Assembly: GCA_005881495.1 (NCBI GenBank)
Contig: VBHI01000302.1
Span: 1 to 22,432 of the forward strand
DNA from: Chloroflexota bacterium
Lineage (GTDB): Bacteria; Chloroflexota; Ktedonobacteria; Ktedonobacterales; Ktedonobacteraceae
Length of the DNA stretch: 22,432 nucleotides
Direction of reading: 5' to 3'
Part shown: positions 1-7,402 of the stretch, piece after piece
Position numbering within the stretch: the stretch's first letter is position 1
Layout: each line of letters starts with the position of its first letter
Position numbers and translations under genes: made by a program
Notes under the pieces: model-generated
Told to the model about the DNA's origin: nothing
The model's input: the letters and a program-made list of their open reading frames with translations, nothing else
Database searches by the model: none

Positions 1-249
1 GACTTCTTAATCAAAGCTGAGCAAATTGTTATAGAGATAAAAAAGACGCGGCCATCACTGAAAGTCAGAGAGCTTCGAGATCAGTTGATCGTCGATAAAG
101 ATATATATCGAACCCACCCCCACTGTCGAACCTTCATTGCTTTTATCTATGATCCTGATGGCTATATTGATAACTCGATAGGATTTGAAAGAGATTTAAG
201 CAATGCCCCTGGTGATATACGGGTAAAAGTAATTGTTGCTCCTCGTTAA
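1..249 (+). CDS. DpnII/MboI-type restriction endonuclease-like protein, C-terminal fragment
   Basis: Reading frame 1 is open from the window edge to TAA at 247-249 (82 residues); the N-terminus lies outside. The fragment starts DFLIKAEQIVIEIKKTR, an acidic residue followed by an E-x-K on a hydrophobic strand, as in a PD-(D/E)xK nuclease core. It continues with a QLIVD.. YRTHPHC helix and an FIAFIYDPDGYI strand. This is the pattern of the DpnII/MboI-like REase domain, which occurs in stand-alone predicted nucleases often linked to DNA defence. Seen: the motif order and the stop codon. Inferred: nuclease activity on DNA. What precedes the domain cannot be judged here. The base composition is AT-richer than the acyl-CoA synthetase gene next to it, which fits an acquired gene. 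Confidence 0.72.
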   Translation, partial: DFLIKAEQIVIEIKKTRPSLKVRELRDQLIVDKDIYRTHPHCRTFIAFIYDPDGYIDNSIGFERDLSNAPGDIRVKVIVAPR

Positions 250-274
250 ATGAGCCAATACTCCACAAAATAAA

Positions 275-305
275 TAAGCCACCGGCTTTTGAAAACAGTG
301 GCTTA
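275..305. terminator. Hairpin after the REase-like gene
   Basis: The arms TAAGCCAC (275-282) and GTGGCTTA (298-305) are perfectly complementary around a 15-nt loop. The hairpin lies between the stop of the REase-like gene (+) and the stop of the convergent acyl-CoA synthetase gene (-). The position suits a bidirectional terminator, but no clear T-run follows, so termination is only inferred. Confidence 0.45.
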
Positions 306-370
306 CTTATCGAAATCTCCATTTTTGGAGATAGGCTTGCAGATGTCTTGCCGTCCTGGAATAGCCCGGC

Positions 371-2050
371 CTACCGATTTCCCTTCTTCTGCCGCTCCAT
401 CTCACGCAATTCCACGCGGCGGATTTTGCCTGAAATGGTCTTGGGTAGACTATCCACGAACTCAATCTCGCGGGGGTATTTATACGGCGCTGTCACCCGC
501 TTCACATGCTCTTGCAGTTCGCTCGCCAGTTCAGGCGAGGCGGTGTAGCCAGGCGCAAGAATGATATAAGCTTTGACGATCTCGCCGCGCATCTCGTCGG
601 GACTGGCGACGACTGCCGATTCCGCAATCGCAGGATGCTCCTTGAGGGCGCTCTCGACCTCGAAAGGGCCAATGCGGTAGCCCGCGCTGTTGATCACATC
701 GTCGGCGCGGCCCACAAACCAGAAGTAGCCGTCCTCGTCTTTGTAGGCACGGTCGCCGGTGACATACCAGTCGCCGCGAATGCAGGCAGAGCTGGCATCG
801 GGATCACGCCAATACTCCCTGAACATCCAGGTTGGGCGCTGCGGCTTCACACGCACTGCGATATCGCCCTCTTTGTTAGGAGGCAGCTCAATGCCTTCGT
901 GATCGATCACTCTCACCTCGAAGCCTGGAGATGGCTTGCCCATCGAACCCGGCTTCACCTTTATCGATGGAAAATTACCGCAGAGCAGCACGGTCTCGGT
1001 CTGGCCATAGCCATCACGGATGGTCATGCCCGTTTCCTCTTCCCACACCTTGATCACTTCGGGGTTAAGCGGCTCACCGGCTCCGACGCAATAGCGCAAT
1101 GCTTTGGGCGCGTGGGCTTTCATATAAGCCATTGGCTCGTCAAGCACGAGCATGCGGTAGACGGTGGGCGGGGCGCAGAGCGCGGTAATGGGATACTTGT
1201 TGAGCATGTCCAGGGTTTCAATGGGATTAAATTTGCCGCGAGCATCCTGGATGAACATAGCGGCTCCCATAATCCAGGGGCCGAAGAGATTGCTCCATGA
1301 GAATTTTGCCCATCCGGTCTCTGAAAGGTTCCAGAAGAGGTCACCTTCATGCAGGTCAAGCCAGTATTTGCCGGTGATGGTATGACCGATGGGGTAGCTG
1401 GCATGGGTATGCAGCACCATTTTGGGATAGCCGACCGTGCCGGAAGTGAAATAGACCAGGCAAGGATCATCGCTCTTCGTCTTCGGGCCTGTGAACTCCG
1501 GCGAGGCTTCCGCCGTAATCGTATGATACTCCGTCCAGTTTTCACGTCCGGCTGTGTCGGGGCCGCTCTCTGCAATCAGGATGGCCTGGGTAATCGTTGG
1601 GCACTGGCCGCGTACCTGATCGAATTTGTGAGCGCCTTCCTGATCGGTAATAAACGCCCGCGCTTCCGACACTTTGCAGCGAAATTGAATATCATTGGGC
1701 GTAAGAAGCGTGGTACAGGGGATGGGAATGGCACCCAGCAGCATTAACCCCAGGATCGTCTCCCACCACTCAGGAATGCGCGGCAGCATCACCAGGACAG
1801 GATCGCCCTTGGCAATGCCCTGCGCAGAGAAAGCATTGGCAGCGCGGCTGGAATACTCCGCAAAGTGGGCGAAGGTAAGCCCGCGCTCTTCACCGTACTG
1901 CCCGACCCACAACATGGCGGGCTTATGGGGATCGCTGGCCCATTTGCCAATCACATCGGTCGCGAAGTTGAAATATTCGGGCACATTAAGCTGAAAGCTC
2001 CTGCGCTCGGCTTCGTAGTCGGTCATATTAGGGGGCTGAGAGGCAACCAT
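371..2050 (-). CDS. Acyl-CoA synthetase, AMP-forming (medium-chain/ACSM-like)
   Basis: This 559-residue protein of the ANL adenylate-forming superfamily activates a carboxylic acid with ATP to an acyl-AMP and passes it to CoA. The P-loop is TSGTVGYPK (residues 202-210; the family usually has TTG, here TVG). Next come GYGQTE (347-352), the YVTGD motif of the hinge region, DGYFWFVGRADDVINSAGYR and the C-terminal catalytic lysine in SGKIRR (about residue 542). The length fits medium-chain acyl-CoA (butyrate/benzoate-type) synthetases. The ATG at 2050 is preceded by GGAAGGAG 8 nt upstream, which fixes the start. The chain length of the substrate cannot be read from sequence. A truncated, inverted paralogue starts about 270 bp away at 2322. 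Confidence 0.9.
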   Translation of the reverse strand: MVASQPPNMTDYEAERRSFQLNVPEYFNFATDVIGKWASDPHKPAMLWVGQYGEERGLTFAHFAEYSSRAANAFSAQGIAKGDPVLVMLPRIPEWWETILGLMLLGAIPIPCTTLLTPNDIQFRCKVSEARAFITDQEGAHKFDQVRGQCPTITQAILIAESGPDTAGRENWTEYHTITAEASPEFTGPKTKSDDPCLVYFTSGTVGYPKMVLHTHASYPIGHTITGKYWLDLHEGDLFWNLSETGWAKFSWSNLFGPWIMGAAMFIQDARGKFNPIETLDMLNKYPITALCAPPTVYRMLVLDEPMAYMKAHAPKALRYCVGAGEPLNPEVIKVWEEETGMTIRDGYGQTETVLLCGNFPSIKVKPGSMGKPSPGFEVRVIDHEGIELPPNKEGDIAVRVKPQRPTWMFREYWRDPDASSACIRGDWYVTGDRAYKDEDGYFWFVGRADDVINSAGYRIGPFEVESALKEHPAIAESAVVASPDEMRGEIVKAYIILAPGYTASPELASELQEHVKRVTAPYKYPREIEFVDSLPKTISGKIRRVELREMERQKKGNR

Positions 2051-2220
2051 AAACTATACTCCTTCCGGTATCAGAACTGAGCGTCAGCATATCAATGTGC
2101 GTAGGCGAAAGTTGCCCCTATCATACCACGTTTACATGTATCTGGGGTGCTGCCCTGCAAAGGTTGCCAGGAGGTAGTATAATATCTTCTGGTAAGTGGG
2201 TAGCCGCAGGCTGCGTTACA

Positions 2221-2322
2221 CTATACAGCCGCCAGCCATTCCCGCAAGTCGCGGATGAGCTTTTGGAGGACTTCCTGCGTTGGAATATTACTTTTGGTAT
2301 TTGGGCTAGGCGAAGGTAGCAT
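2221..2322 (-). other. 33-codon open frame at the truncation junction (possible gene remnant)
   Basis: A minus-strand ATG at 2322 opens 33 codons ending at TAG (2221-2223). The product begins MLPSPSPNTK and ends LIRDLREWLAAV, an amphipathic, helix-like C-terminus resembling the tail of a real protein. Its start lies at the point where homology to the acyl-CoA synthetase copy begins, so it may be the end of an interrupted gene. No family was recognised and no good ribosome binding site was seen. It may be fortuitous. Confidence 0.2.
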
Positions 2323-3248
2323 GGAGCAACCTCTTTGGACCCTGGATTATGGGAGCTGCTATGTTTATTCAGGACGCGCGCGGCAAGTTTAACCCCATCG
2401 AAACACTGGAAATGCTCAACAAATATCCCATCTCAACCCTCTGTGCTCCACCAACCGCTTATCGTATGCTCGTCCTCGACGAACCGATGGCCTATATGAA
2501 AACGCATCCGCCCAGGGCGCTGCGCCACTGCGTCGGCGCTGGGGAACCCCTCAACCCCGAAGTCATCAAAATCTGGCAAGAGAAAACAGGCATGACCATT
2601 CGCGATGGCTATGGCCAGACCGAGACCGTGCTGCTCTGTGCCAACTTCCCACCAATGGCTATCAAACCAGGCTCCATGGGCAAACCATCGCCTGGCTTCG
2701 ATGTCAGCGTTGTTGATCACGATGGGAGTGAGCTGCCACCGAATAAAGAAGGCGATATAGCGGTACGTGTCAAGCCGCAAAGACCGACCTGGATGTTCAA
2801 AGAATACTGGGGCAATCCCGATGCCACCAACGCCTGCATCCGCGGCGACTGGTATATCACCGGGGACCGCGCCTACAAAGACGAAGATGGTTACTTCTGG
2901 TTCGTAGGCCGCGCCGACGATGTGATTATCAGCGCGGGCTACCGCATCGGCCCCTTCGAGGTAGAGAGCGCCTTAAAAGAGCATCCTGCCGTTGCGGAAT
3001 CGGCGGTCATCGCCAGCCCCGACGAGATGCGCGGAGAAGTTGTCAAAGCCTATATCATTCTCGCTCCCAGCTACACAGCTTCTCCCGAGTTGGCGCACGA
3101 GATACAGGAGCACGTCAAAAGTGTGACGGCCCCATATAAGTATCCGCGTGAGATTGAGTTTGTGGAGTCTCTGCCCAAAACGATTTCCGGCAAGATCCGC
3201 AGAGTCGAGTTACGCGACATGGAGCGACAAAAGAAGTTGGAGAAATAG
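2322..3248 (+). pseudogene. 5'-truncated acyl-CoA synthetase (C-terminal 308 codons only)
   Basis: From TGG at 2322 the frame matches residues 252-559 of the synthetase encoded at 371-2050; by eye about 40 of 308 residues differ (about 87% identity). The GYGQTE motif, the GDWYITGD hinge region and the SGKIRR lysine are kept. The first 251 residues, including the TSGT ATP-binding loop, are absent, and TAG stands in frame at 2307 just upstream. The first internal ATG is at 2349 (299 residues), without a convincing ribosome binding site. It lies in opposite orientation to the intact gene, so the pair forms a large inverted repeat. Without the N-domain it should not adenylate. The near-intact frame suggests recent truncation or continued expression of the C-part. 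Confidence 0.8.
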
Positions 3249-3267
3249 GGACAAATATTCTATAAAA

Positions 3268-3330
3268 GGAACGAAGGCATTACAGCAGGTTTCCGACTTT
3301 GCCTGAATCCTGTTGTAATGCCTTTGTTCC
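3268..3330. terminator. Long bidirectional terminator hairpin
   Basis: The 22-nt arms at 3268-3289 and 3309-3330 pair with only two G/T-type mismatches around a 19-nt loop. The hairpin sits between the stop of the truncated synthetase (+, 3248) and the stop of the small membrane protein gene (-, 3359). It is by far the strongest hairpin of this part. There is no long T-run on either side. Confidence 0.65.
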
Positions 3331-3356
3331 CCTTATGTAACGCTCCAATGCCCCGG

Positions 3357-3503
3357 TTAAATACGAAATATAAGGTTGAAAACGACAACGACGAGAGCCA
3401 CAACGAGCAGAAAATGGATGAGCCTTCCCCCGATACGAAAGATCAAACCTAATAACCACAGGACTACGAGAGCAACGACTATCAGCCAAAGAAGATGAAT
3501 CAT
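3357..3503 (-). CDS. Small lmo0937-type membrane protein
   Basis: The 48-residue product starts MIHLLWLIVVALVVLWLLGL and goes on through FRIGGRLIHFLLVVALVVVV to FNLIFRI. Two hydrophobic helices separated by an I-GG-LIH hinge are the hallmark of the lmo0937 family (DUF5670), tiny membrane proteins of unknown function found across bacteria. The ATG at 3503 has a perfect AGGAGG 8 nt upstream, and a promoter (TTGTCT, 17 bp, TATGAT) lies close by. The frame ends just before a strong terminator. It stands alone as a one-gene unit, pointing away from comB. Its membrane location is clear; the role is unknown. Confidence 0.85.
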   Translation of the reverse strand: MIHLLWLIVVALVVLWLLGLIFRIGGRLIHFLLVVALVVVVFNLIFRI

Positions 3504-3533
3504 GACAAACCCTCCTTACAGTTTAGGTAACTC

Positions 3534-3562
3534 ATCATACCATTTCATATTACAAAAGACAA
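3534..3562 (-). promoter_or_regulatory. Sigma-A-like promoter of the lmo0937-type gene
   Basis: On the minus strand TTGTCT (3562-3557) is followed after 17 bp by TATGAT (3539-3534). It lies about 30 bp before the start codon of the 48-residue membrane protein. Both hexamers are near consensus and the spacing is optimal. Confidence 0.6.
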
Positions 3563-3714
3563 AAGCTTGCCTCATATATTGGCATACAGAGTATACGGGG
3601 GAAACATCTCCTGGCACATCACCCTAAAGAGTGATTTTGCGGCGCTCATCAAGAGTCAACTGCGTTTTCTTCTTCGTTCGCCAACGTACAAGCGTGCGCA
3701 GCTGCATCAGGGGC

Positions 3715-3723
3715 TGTTATAAT
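3715..3723 (+). promoter_or_regulatory. Extended -10 promoter upstream of comB-like gene
   Basis: TGTTATAAT matches the extended -10 consensus (TGn + TATAAT) exactly. No good -35 element lies 16-18 bp upstream. It is about 80 bp before the GTG start of the phosphosulfolactate phosphatase gene. The rest of 3563-3801 shows no gene. Confidence 0.5.
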
Positions 3724-3801
3724 GATAGAGTCGGTGTGAAAGCTTGACCTCAAAGATGCCAGGAACCCTTTGAATTAGCAAAAGGAAATAGAGAACATAA
3801 C

Positions 3802-4581
3802 GTGCAACTTAACGTCTTTTTTACCCCAAGCGAAATCGTTGCGAGCAAGGTAAGCCAGGCGCAACAGAACGATATCTACATTGTCATAGATGTCATCCGG
3901 GCCACGACCACCCTCGCGGTAATGTTTGACCAGGGAGCAGCGCGCGTCCTCGTCGCGGGAACTGTTGCAGAGGCGCGAGAGGCCGCTCAAAAAGTGCCAG
4001 GGCGCTTATTGTGTGGTGAACGAAACGTCAAGCCTCTGCCGGGCTTTGACTATGGGAATTCACCAGTCCAATTCTCAGAGCTTGATCTCTCCGGTGGTGA
4101 GCTGATTCTCACCACCACCAATGGCACCCGCGCCTTCTACGCCTGCCCCGCACATACTATCCGCCTGGCGGGCTGTTTCTACAATGCTCAGGCGGTGACA
4201 TCCCATGCGCTCAGGTTGGCGCGCGAACGCAAAAGCAACATTGCCCTCGTCTGTTCAGGCGAGTTGGAATATTTCGCGCTTGATGATGCTGTGTGCGCCG
4301 GCTATCTGGCGCTTGAATTGCAGCGTGCTTGCGAAGAGTCCCAACAAGAAGCGCCCCTGCATTTCCATGAGAGCGTCAACGCAGCCATTGCGCTCTATCA
4401 CGCCTATGAACCGCCAAAGGTGCTGGATTACTGTGAATCCGCACAGAGTGTCTTCCGAGCGGGGTTGAACGATGATCCCTATTTTTGTATACGTACCAGC
4501 GAAAGTACAAATATACCCATGATTGTTGGAAACGAAGAAGAAACCGGGCTGCTCGTATTAGAAAAGGCCTCGCCCTCGTAG
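3802..4581 (+). CDS. comB: 2-phosphosulfolactate phosphatase family protein (ComB-like)
   Basis: The 259-residue product carries the ComB family pattern: MQLNVFFTPSE at the start, VIDVIRATTT (about 27-36), the GERN..PGFDYGNSP block (about 73-90) and TTTNGTRA (about 108-115). ComB is a Mg-dependent phosphatase that makes sulfolactate from phosphosulfolactate in coenzyme M synthesis. In bacteria without methanogenesis the true substrate is often unclear, and no other CoM gene is in this window. The start is GTG at 3802. An AGGA lies rather far upstream (15 nt), so initiation may be weak, but no better in-frame start exists and the N-terminus aligns with the family. It converges on the SnoaL-like frame. 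Confidence 0.82.
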   Translation: MQLNVFFTPSEIVASKVSQAQQNDIYIVIDVIRATTTLAVMFDQGAARVLVAGTVAEAREAAQKVPGRLLCGERNVKPLPGFDYGNSPVQFSELDLSGGELILTTTNGTRAFYACPAHTIRLAGCFYNAQAVTSHALRLARERKSNIALVCSGELEYFALDDAVCAGYLALELQRACEESQQEAPLHFHESVNAAIALYHAYEPPKVLDYCESAQSVFRAGLNDDPYFCIRTSESTNIPMIVGNEEETGLLVLEKASPS

Positions 4582-4680
4582 ATGGCTTCCCATCCTTCCG
4601 GGAGAAAAACACCCGTACTCAAAATCTGAGCGAGACCGGGGCCATGTCCTGGTAGCAGCGAACGCCAGCTCCATCTGGCA

Positions 4681-4926
4681 TTACGCCTTTGGAACAGTCG
4701 TATTGCGCACAGTCTGAAGCGTGATCAAGCCATTCTCAAAGATGAAGGTATCTACCCCATCGGAGACGCTTGCTTGTGCGGAGTCAGCGGTCCACTCAAG
4801 AAAGAGAACATTGCCCGCGTAAATAGTTGTAACTCCCCATTGTGCTTTAGGAAGAGACTGGAGAAGACCGGCAAAGAAACCACGTATTGCATCCTTGCCG
4901 CGGAGCACACCTGCAGGTACGCTCAC
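4681..4926 (-). CDS. Short SnoaL/NTF2-like protein, probably 5'-truncated
   Basis: The 81-residue product reads GVLRGKDAIRGFFAGLLQSL, then GNVLFLEWTAD and DGVDTFIFENGLI. This is the second half of an NTF2/SnoaL-like alpha+beta barrel (ketosteroid-isomerase fold). The family is normally about 120-140 residues. The first helices and the strand that holds part of the pocket are missing, because the frame is closed by TGA just upstream, inside the end of the quinone oxidoreductase gene. The only start is GTG at 4926, 14 bp after the oxidoreductase stop, with no clear ribosome binding site. It may be a remnant, or a short protein translated by coupling to its neighbour. Confidence 0.55.
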   Translation of the reverse strand: MSVPAGVLRGKDAIRGFFAGLLQSLPKAQWGVTTIYAGNVLFLEWTADSAQASVSDGVDTFIFENGLITLQTVRNTTVPKA

Positions 4927-4939
4927 ACTCTGAATAATC

Positions 4940-5917
4940 CTAATCCACCCTCAACACCAACTTTCCAAAATTTAGATTCTCTCCCATCACCCTATGCGCC
5001 TCCCCAATCTGCTCTAGAGGATACACACGATCGATAATTGGTCTCACCTTCCCGCTTGCCAGCAAGGGCAGCACACTGGTGGCAAACCGCCTTGTGACTG
5101 CCAGCTTCTCCTCGAGGGTGCGCGTTCTCAGCGTGACGCCGCGCATCGAAATACGCCTGGACATTAACATGCCCAGGTTGACGTTTGCCTGAAAGCCGCC
5201 CATTGTGGCCAGGAAGACGATGCGGCCCCAGGTCGTTAAGGCCTCCAGGTTCTGCTCCAGGTAGGCTGCGCCGATGAAATCTAGCACGACATGGACACCG
5301 GCGCCTTCTGTCAGGCGGTTCACTTCGGCGGCAAAATTCTGATGAGAGATTCCCACGTCCAGTCCCAGGGACTTCGCCTGCTCTAACTTGGAGGGCGTGC
5401 GCGACGTTCCGAATGTTGTGACACCGGCGGCATGAGCGAGTTGGATAGCAGCAGTACCGACACCACTGCCAGCGGCATGAACGAGCAGGCGTTCACCCAT
5501 CTGCAAACCCGCTTGCGTAAAGAGGGCATCGTGCGCCGTGATAAAGACTTCCGGGATACCGCCCGCCTGGACAAAATCCAGGTTCTCGGGAATCTCTACC
5601 AACAAGCCCTCGTGTGCCAGGATATATTCCGCCTGCGCTCCGCCGCCCGCCAGGCCCATGACTCGCTGCCCAGGTTTCCACGCTCGCACCAGTGACCCAA
5701 CAGCATCGACTTCTCCAGCAAATTCAAGTCCAGGGATATTTGAGGGTGATCCCGCTGGCGCAGGATATCCTCCGGCACGCTGCAAGAGGTCGGCGCGATT
5801 GAGTCCCGCCGCCCGCACGCGTACGCGTATGTAATCACCGAGGGGTTCTGGCGTTTCGACGTTCTGTATCTCCAACACTTCAGGTCCACCTGGCCTGGTA
5901 ATGACTACTGCTTTCAT
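4940..5917 (-). CDS. NAD(P)H:quinone oxidoreductase, PIG3/zinc-less MDR family
   Basis: This 325-residue medium-chain dehydrogenase starts MKAVVITRPGGPEVLEI. It has the GLNRADLLQRAGGYPAPAG segment and IPGLEFAGEV typical of the PIG3 quinone oxidoreductases. The Rossmann loop is HAAGSGVGTAAIQLA (about 147-161). The structural-zinc cysteines of alcohol dehydrogenases are absent. It should reduce quinones with NADPH by one or two electrons. ATG at 5917 is chosen because AAGGAG lies 9 nt upstream; a TTG one codon earlier (5920) is also possible. The end of an IS605-type element lies only about 25-30 bp upstream in the same orientation, so the native promoter may have been displaced. Confidence 0.88.
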   Translation of the reverse strand: MKAVVITRPGGPEVLEIQNVETPEPLGDYIRVRVRAAGLNRADLLQRAGGYPAPAGSPSNIPGLEFAGEVDAVGSLVRAWKPGQRVMGLAGGGAQAEYILAHEGLLVEIPENLDFVQAGGIPEVFITAHDALFTQAGLQMGERLLVHAAGSGVGTAAIQLAHAAGVTTFGTSRTPSKLEQAKSLGLDVGISHQNFAAEVNRLTEGAGVHVVLDFIGAAYLEQNLEALTTWGRIVFLATMGGFQANVNLGMLMSRRISMRGVTLRTRTLEEKLAVTRRFATSVLPLLASGKVRPIIDRVYPLEQIGEAHRVMGENLNFGKLVLRVD

Positions 5918-5944
5918 CAATTAAAGCTCCTTCAATCATGTCTG

Positions 5945-6080
5945 AGACTCCCCGCCATAAATGGACGGGGGTTCTGATCGGCTCCCTCGCAGTTGCTTTC
6001 GCCTTTGAGATCAGCGCTTCACAGTTCAAGGGCGGTCTCAGGCCGCCCGTCCACAGGCCGAGCCTCAGGCTCCTGTGGCA
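5945..6080 (-). ncRNA. Omega-RNA-like structured 3' region of tnpB
   Basis: The strand downstream of and overlapping the tnpB stop folds into several stems. CCACAGG (6051-6057) pairs with CCTGTGG (6072-6078), with AGCCT/AGGCT inside. GGGCGG (6030-6035) pairs with CCGCCC (6043-6048). GATCAG (6009-6014) makes a long-range pair with CTGATC (5974-5979). A CCCCG..CGGGG hairpin at 5950-5970 marks the right end. TnpB nucleases are known to use an RNA from this position, whose guide is the flanking host sequence. The role here is inferred from position and folding. The guide would be the bases just left of about 5945, facing the quinone oxidoreductase start. Confidence 0.55.
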
Positions 6081-7141
6081 CTTGCCCTCTTACCAGACAA
6101 GCCAGCCCTTCGGCTGATATTGATCGCTCCTACCCCGTCCCGATGTCCCCTCCATCCACACGCCGCACAGACATAGCTTCGGTCTTGCGCCTTGTTGCGT
6201 GCGCTACAGCCAGGGCATTGCTGAGAGGTGTAGGCAGGGTCGACCTGCTCCACTTTGATGCCCAGATGTGCAGCTTTGTAGCTGATGAACAGCCTCAGTT
6301 GAGAGAAGCTCCAACTATTTTTCATGCGGTTGTTTTTGCGGGCTTTCGCCCCACGACTGGTGCGTGTCGTGCTCTTGCGTATCCCGGCAAGAGACTCTAC
6401 TTTGATGGTGCCAACGCCCTGCTCCTGGGCATGATTGACGATTTGACGGGAAAGCTGGTGGTTGATATCCTTCATCCAACGCGCTTCTTTGCCCTTGCCT
6501 TTCTTGACGGCACGGGTTTTCTTGGCTTTCTGTAGCTTCTTGCGACGGCTGTAGAAGCGACGGCGCATGTGGCGTTGATATCGGCCATTGCCAAAGAAGC
6601 GCGTTCCCTGGCCCCTGATATGGGCGACCGCAGGAACTTTGATGCCCAGGTCAATGCCCATGACAGCTTGCCCATCGGAGCTGTGCGCATCTGCCACGGT
6701 CAGGGAGATATCCGCTATCCACTTGCCGCGCTTTTTCTTGATCCGGAGTATCCCGGGTTTCCCTTCCAAGGGAACATTCGCGCAAGGAATACGCACCTGC
6801 TGTGTTTTCCCCGCAAGAGACACCGGAAGGATCAGCAGTCCAGCCTCCATGCGCCAGTTCTGCTGGTTCCATTGACAGATGGGCTTTTTCAGGACAGGCA
6901 AGCAGTCCAGCTGAAGAGAGCGTTTGAACACCGCTCGTGCATCTCGCAAGGTTTGATTTTTGACAGCGCTGGGGAGGACGGCTCTGAAATCCTTTGTGCT
7001 GACTTTTGCAGGCAACAGATCAGCATCGAAGGCAGCAGCCAGGACGTTGACCGTGCTGATGTATTCCTGGCAGTGAGCCATGAGCAGGTGGGATTGTTCA
7101 GCCGTTGGATACAGTCGTAGCTGTCGTGTGGCTTTGCTCAA
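6065..7141 (-). CDS. tnpB: RNA-guided nuclease TnpB (IS605 OrfB)
   Basis: The 358-residue product is a TnpB with all RuvC-like catalytic residues visible: D164 in MGIDLG, E249 in IKVESL and D335 in GHRDGVGAIN. The zinc-finger pairs CPGC (309-312) and CAAC (325-328) lie between the second and third motif. A basic stretch (about 190-225) would contact RNA. TnpB is an omega-RNA-guided DNA nuclease that helps IS605 elements persist at donor sites. The start is TTG at 7141 with AAGGGG upstream, overlapping the preceding RHH gene by 44 nt, so translation is probably coupled. The third RuvC motif has DGVGAIN where DxNAAxN is usual. The protein is somewhat shorter than typical (370-400) but not visibly broken. 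Confidence 0.9.
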   Translation of the reverse strand: MSKATRQLRLYPTAEQSHLLMAHCQEYISTVNVLAAAFDADLLPAKVSTKDFRAVLPSAVKNQTLRDARAVFKRSLQLDCLPVLKKPICQWNQQNWRMEAGLLILPVSLAGKTQQVRIPCANVPLEGKPGILRIKKKRGKWIADISLTVADAHSSDGQAVMGIDLGIKVPAVAHIRGQGTRFFGNGRYQRHMRRRFYSRRKKLQKAKKTRAVKKGKGKEARWMKDINHQLSRQIVNHAQEQGVGTIKVESLAGIRKSTTRTSRGAKARKNNRMKNSWSFSQLRLFISYKAAHLGIKVEQVDPAYTSQQCPGCSARNKAQDRSYVCAACGWRGHRDGVGAINISRRAGLSGKRASATGA

Positions 7142-7283
7142 ATTTGATCCCCTTCTTCTCGGCCATCTCTCTCACGGCTATCTCTACAACAGCCGTTTCA
7201 CTCACCCCCAACAGGCGTGCAAGCAACTGTATGCACTGCTTCCCTTCCTCGCTTATGCGGTAGCTCGTATGTTTCTTTCCCAT
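7098..7283 (-). CDS. Small ribbon-helix-helix (CopG/Arc-like) protein of the IS element
   Basis: The 61-residue product starts MGKKHTSYRISEEGKQCIQL and continues LARLLGVSETAVVEIAVREM. This matches a ribbon-helix-helix fold: a short N-terminal strand (TSYRIS), helix A, a GVSET turn, then helix B. Such proteins are dimeric DNA binders and often autorepressors. ATG at 7283 is chosen because GGAG lies 5 nt before it; the longer open frame upstream has no such signal. It overlaps tnpB by 44 nt in another frame and would be co-transcribed with it. A role in controlling tnpB or recognising the element is inferred, not shown. Confidence 0.7.
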   Translation of the reverse strand: MGKKHTSYRISEEGKQCIQLLARLLGVSETAVVEIAVREMAEKKGIKFEQSHTTATTVSNG

Positions 7284-7381
7284 AGGACTCCTTTCTGCAT
7301 ATCCATTGTACATCCAACCGACACACAAGCCAAGAGCCAACATATCCCCCTCCCTTGCCCCAAATAAGGAACGCTTTTCAT

Positions 7382-7402
7382 CTCCTGCTTAAAAGACAGG
7401 GG
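7382..7402. repeat. Subterminal hairpin of the IS605 element, left end
   Basis: CTCCTG (7382-7387) pairs with CAGGGG (7397-7402), one G/T pair, around a 9-nt A-rich loop. On the tnpB strand the sequence reads GCCCCTGTCTTTTAAGCAGG, a form common at IS200/IS605 left ends. It resembles the right-end hairpin at 5950-5970 in size and position. Confidence 0.5.

Noticed and set aside
506..1300. Long plus-strand frame (264 codons) opposite the acyl-CoA synthetase
   Set aside because: It is antisense to a gene with all family motifs and a good ribosome binding site; its translation resembles no family and is a codon-bias shadow.
2155..2183. TATAAT at 2178-2183 as promoter of the truncated synthetase
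   Set aside because: The hexamer is perfect but no -35 lies at proper distance (CTGCAA), and the downstream copy lacks a ribosome binding site; left unannotated.
2095..2319. 74-codon plus-strand frame before the truncated synthetase
   Set aside because: A short WN..G.WA stretch looked like the missing upstream synthetase part in another frame, but the bases do not align well; no ribosome binding site.
3280..3489. 69-codon minus-strand frame
   Set aside because: It runs through the terminator hairpin and overlaps, in another frame, the 48-residue lmo0937-type gene, which has a perfect AGGAGG.
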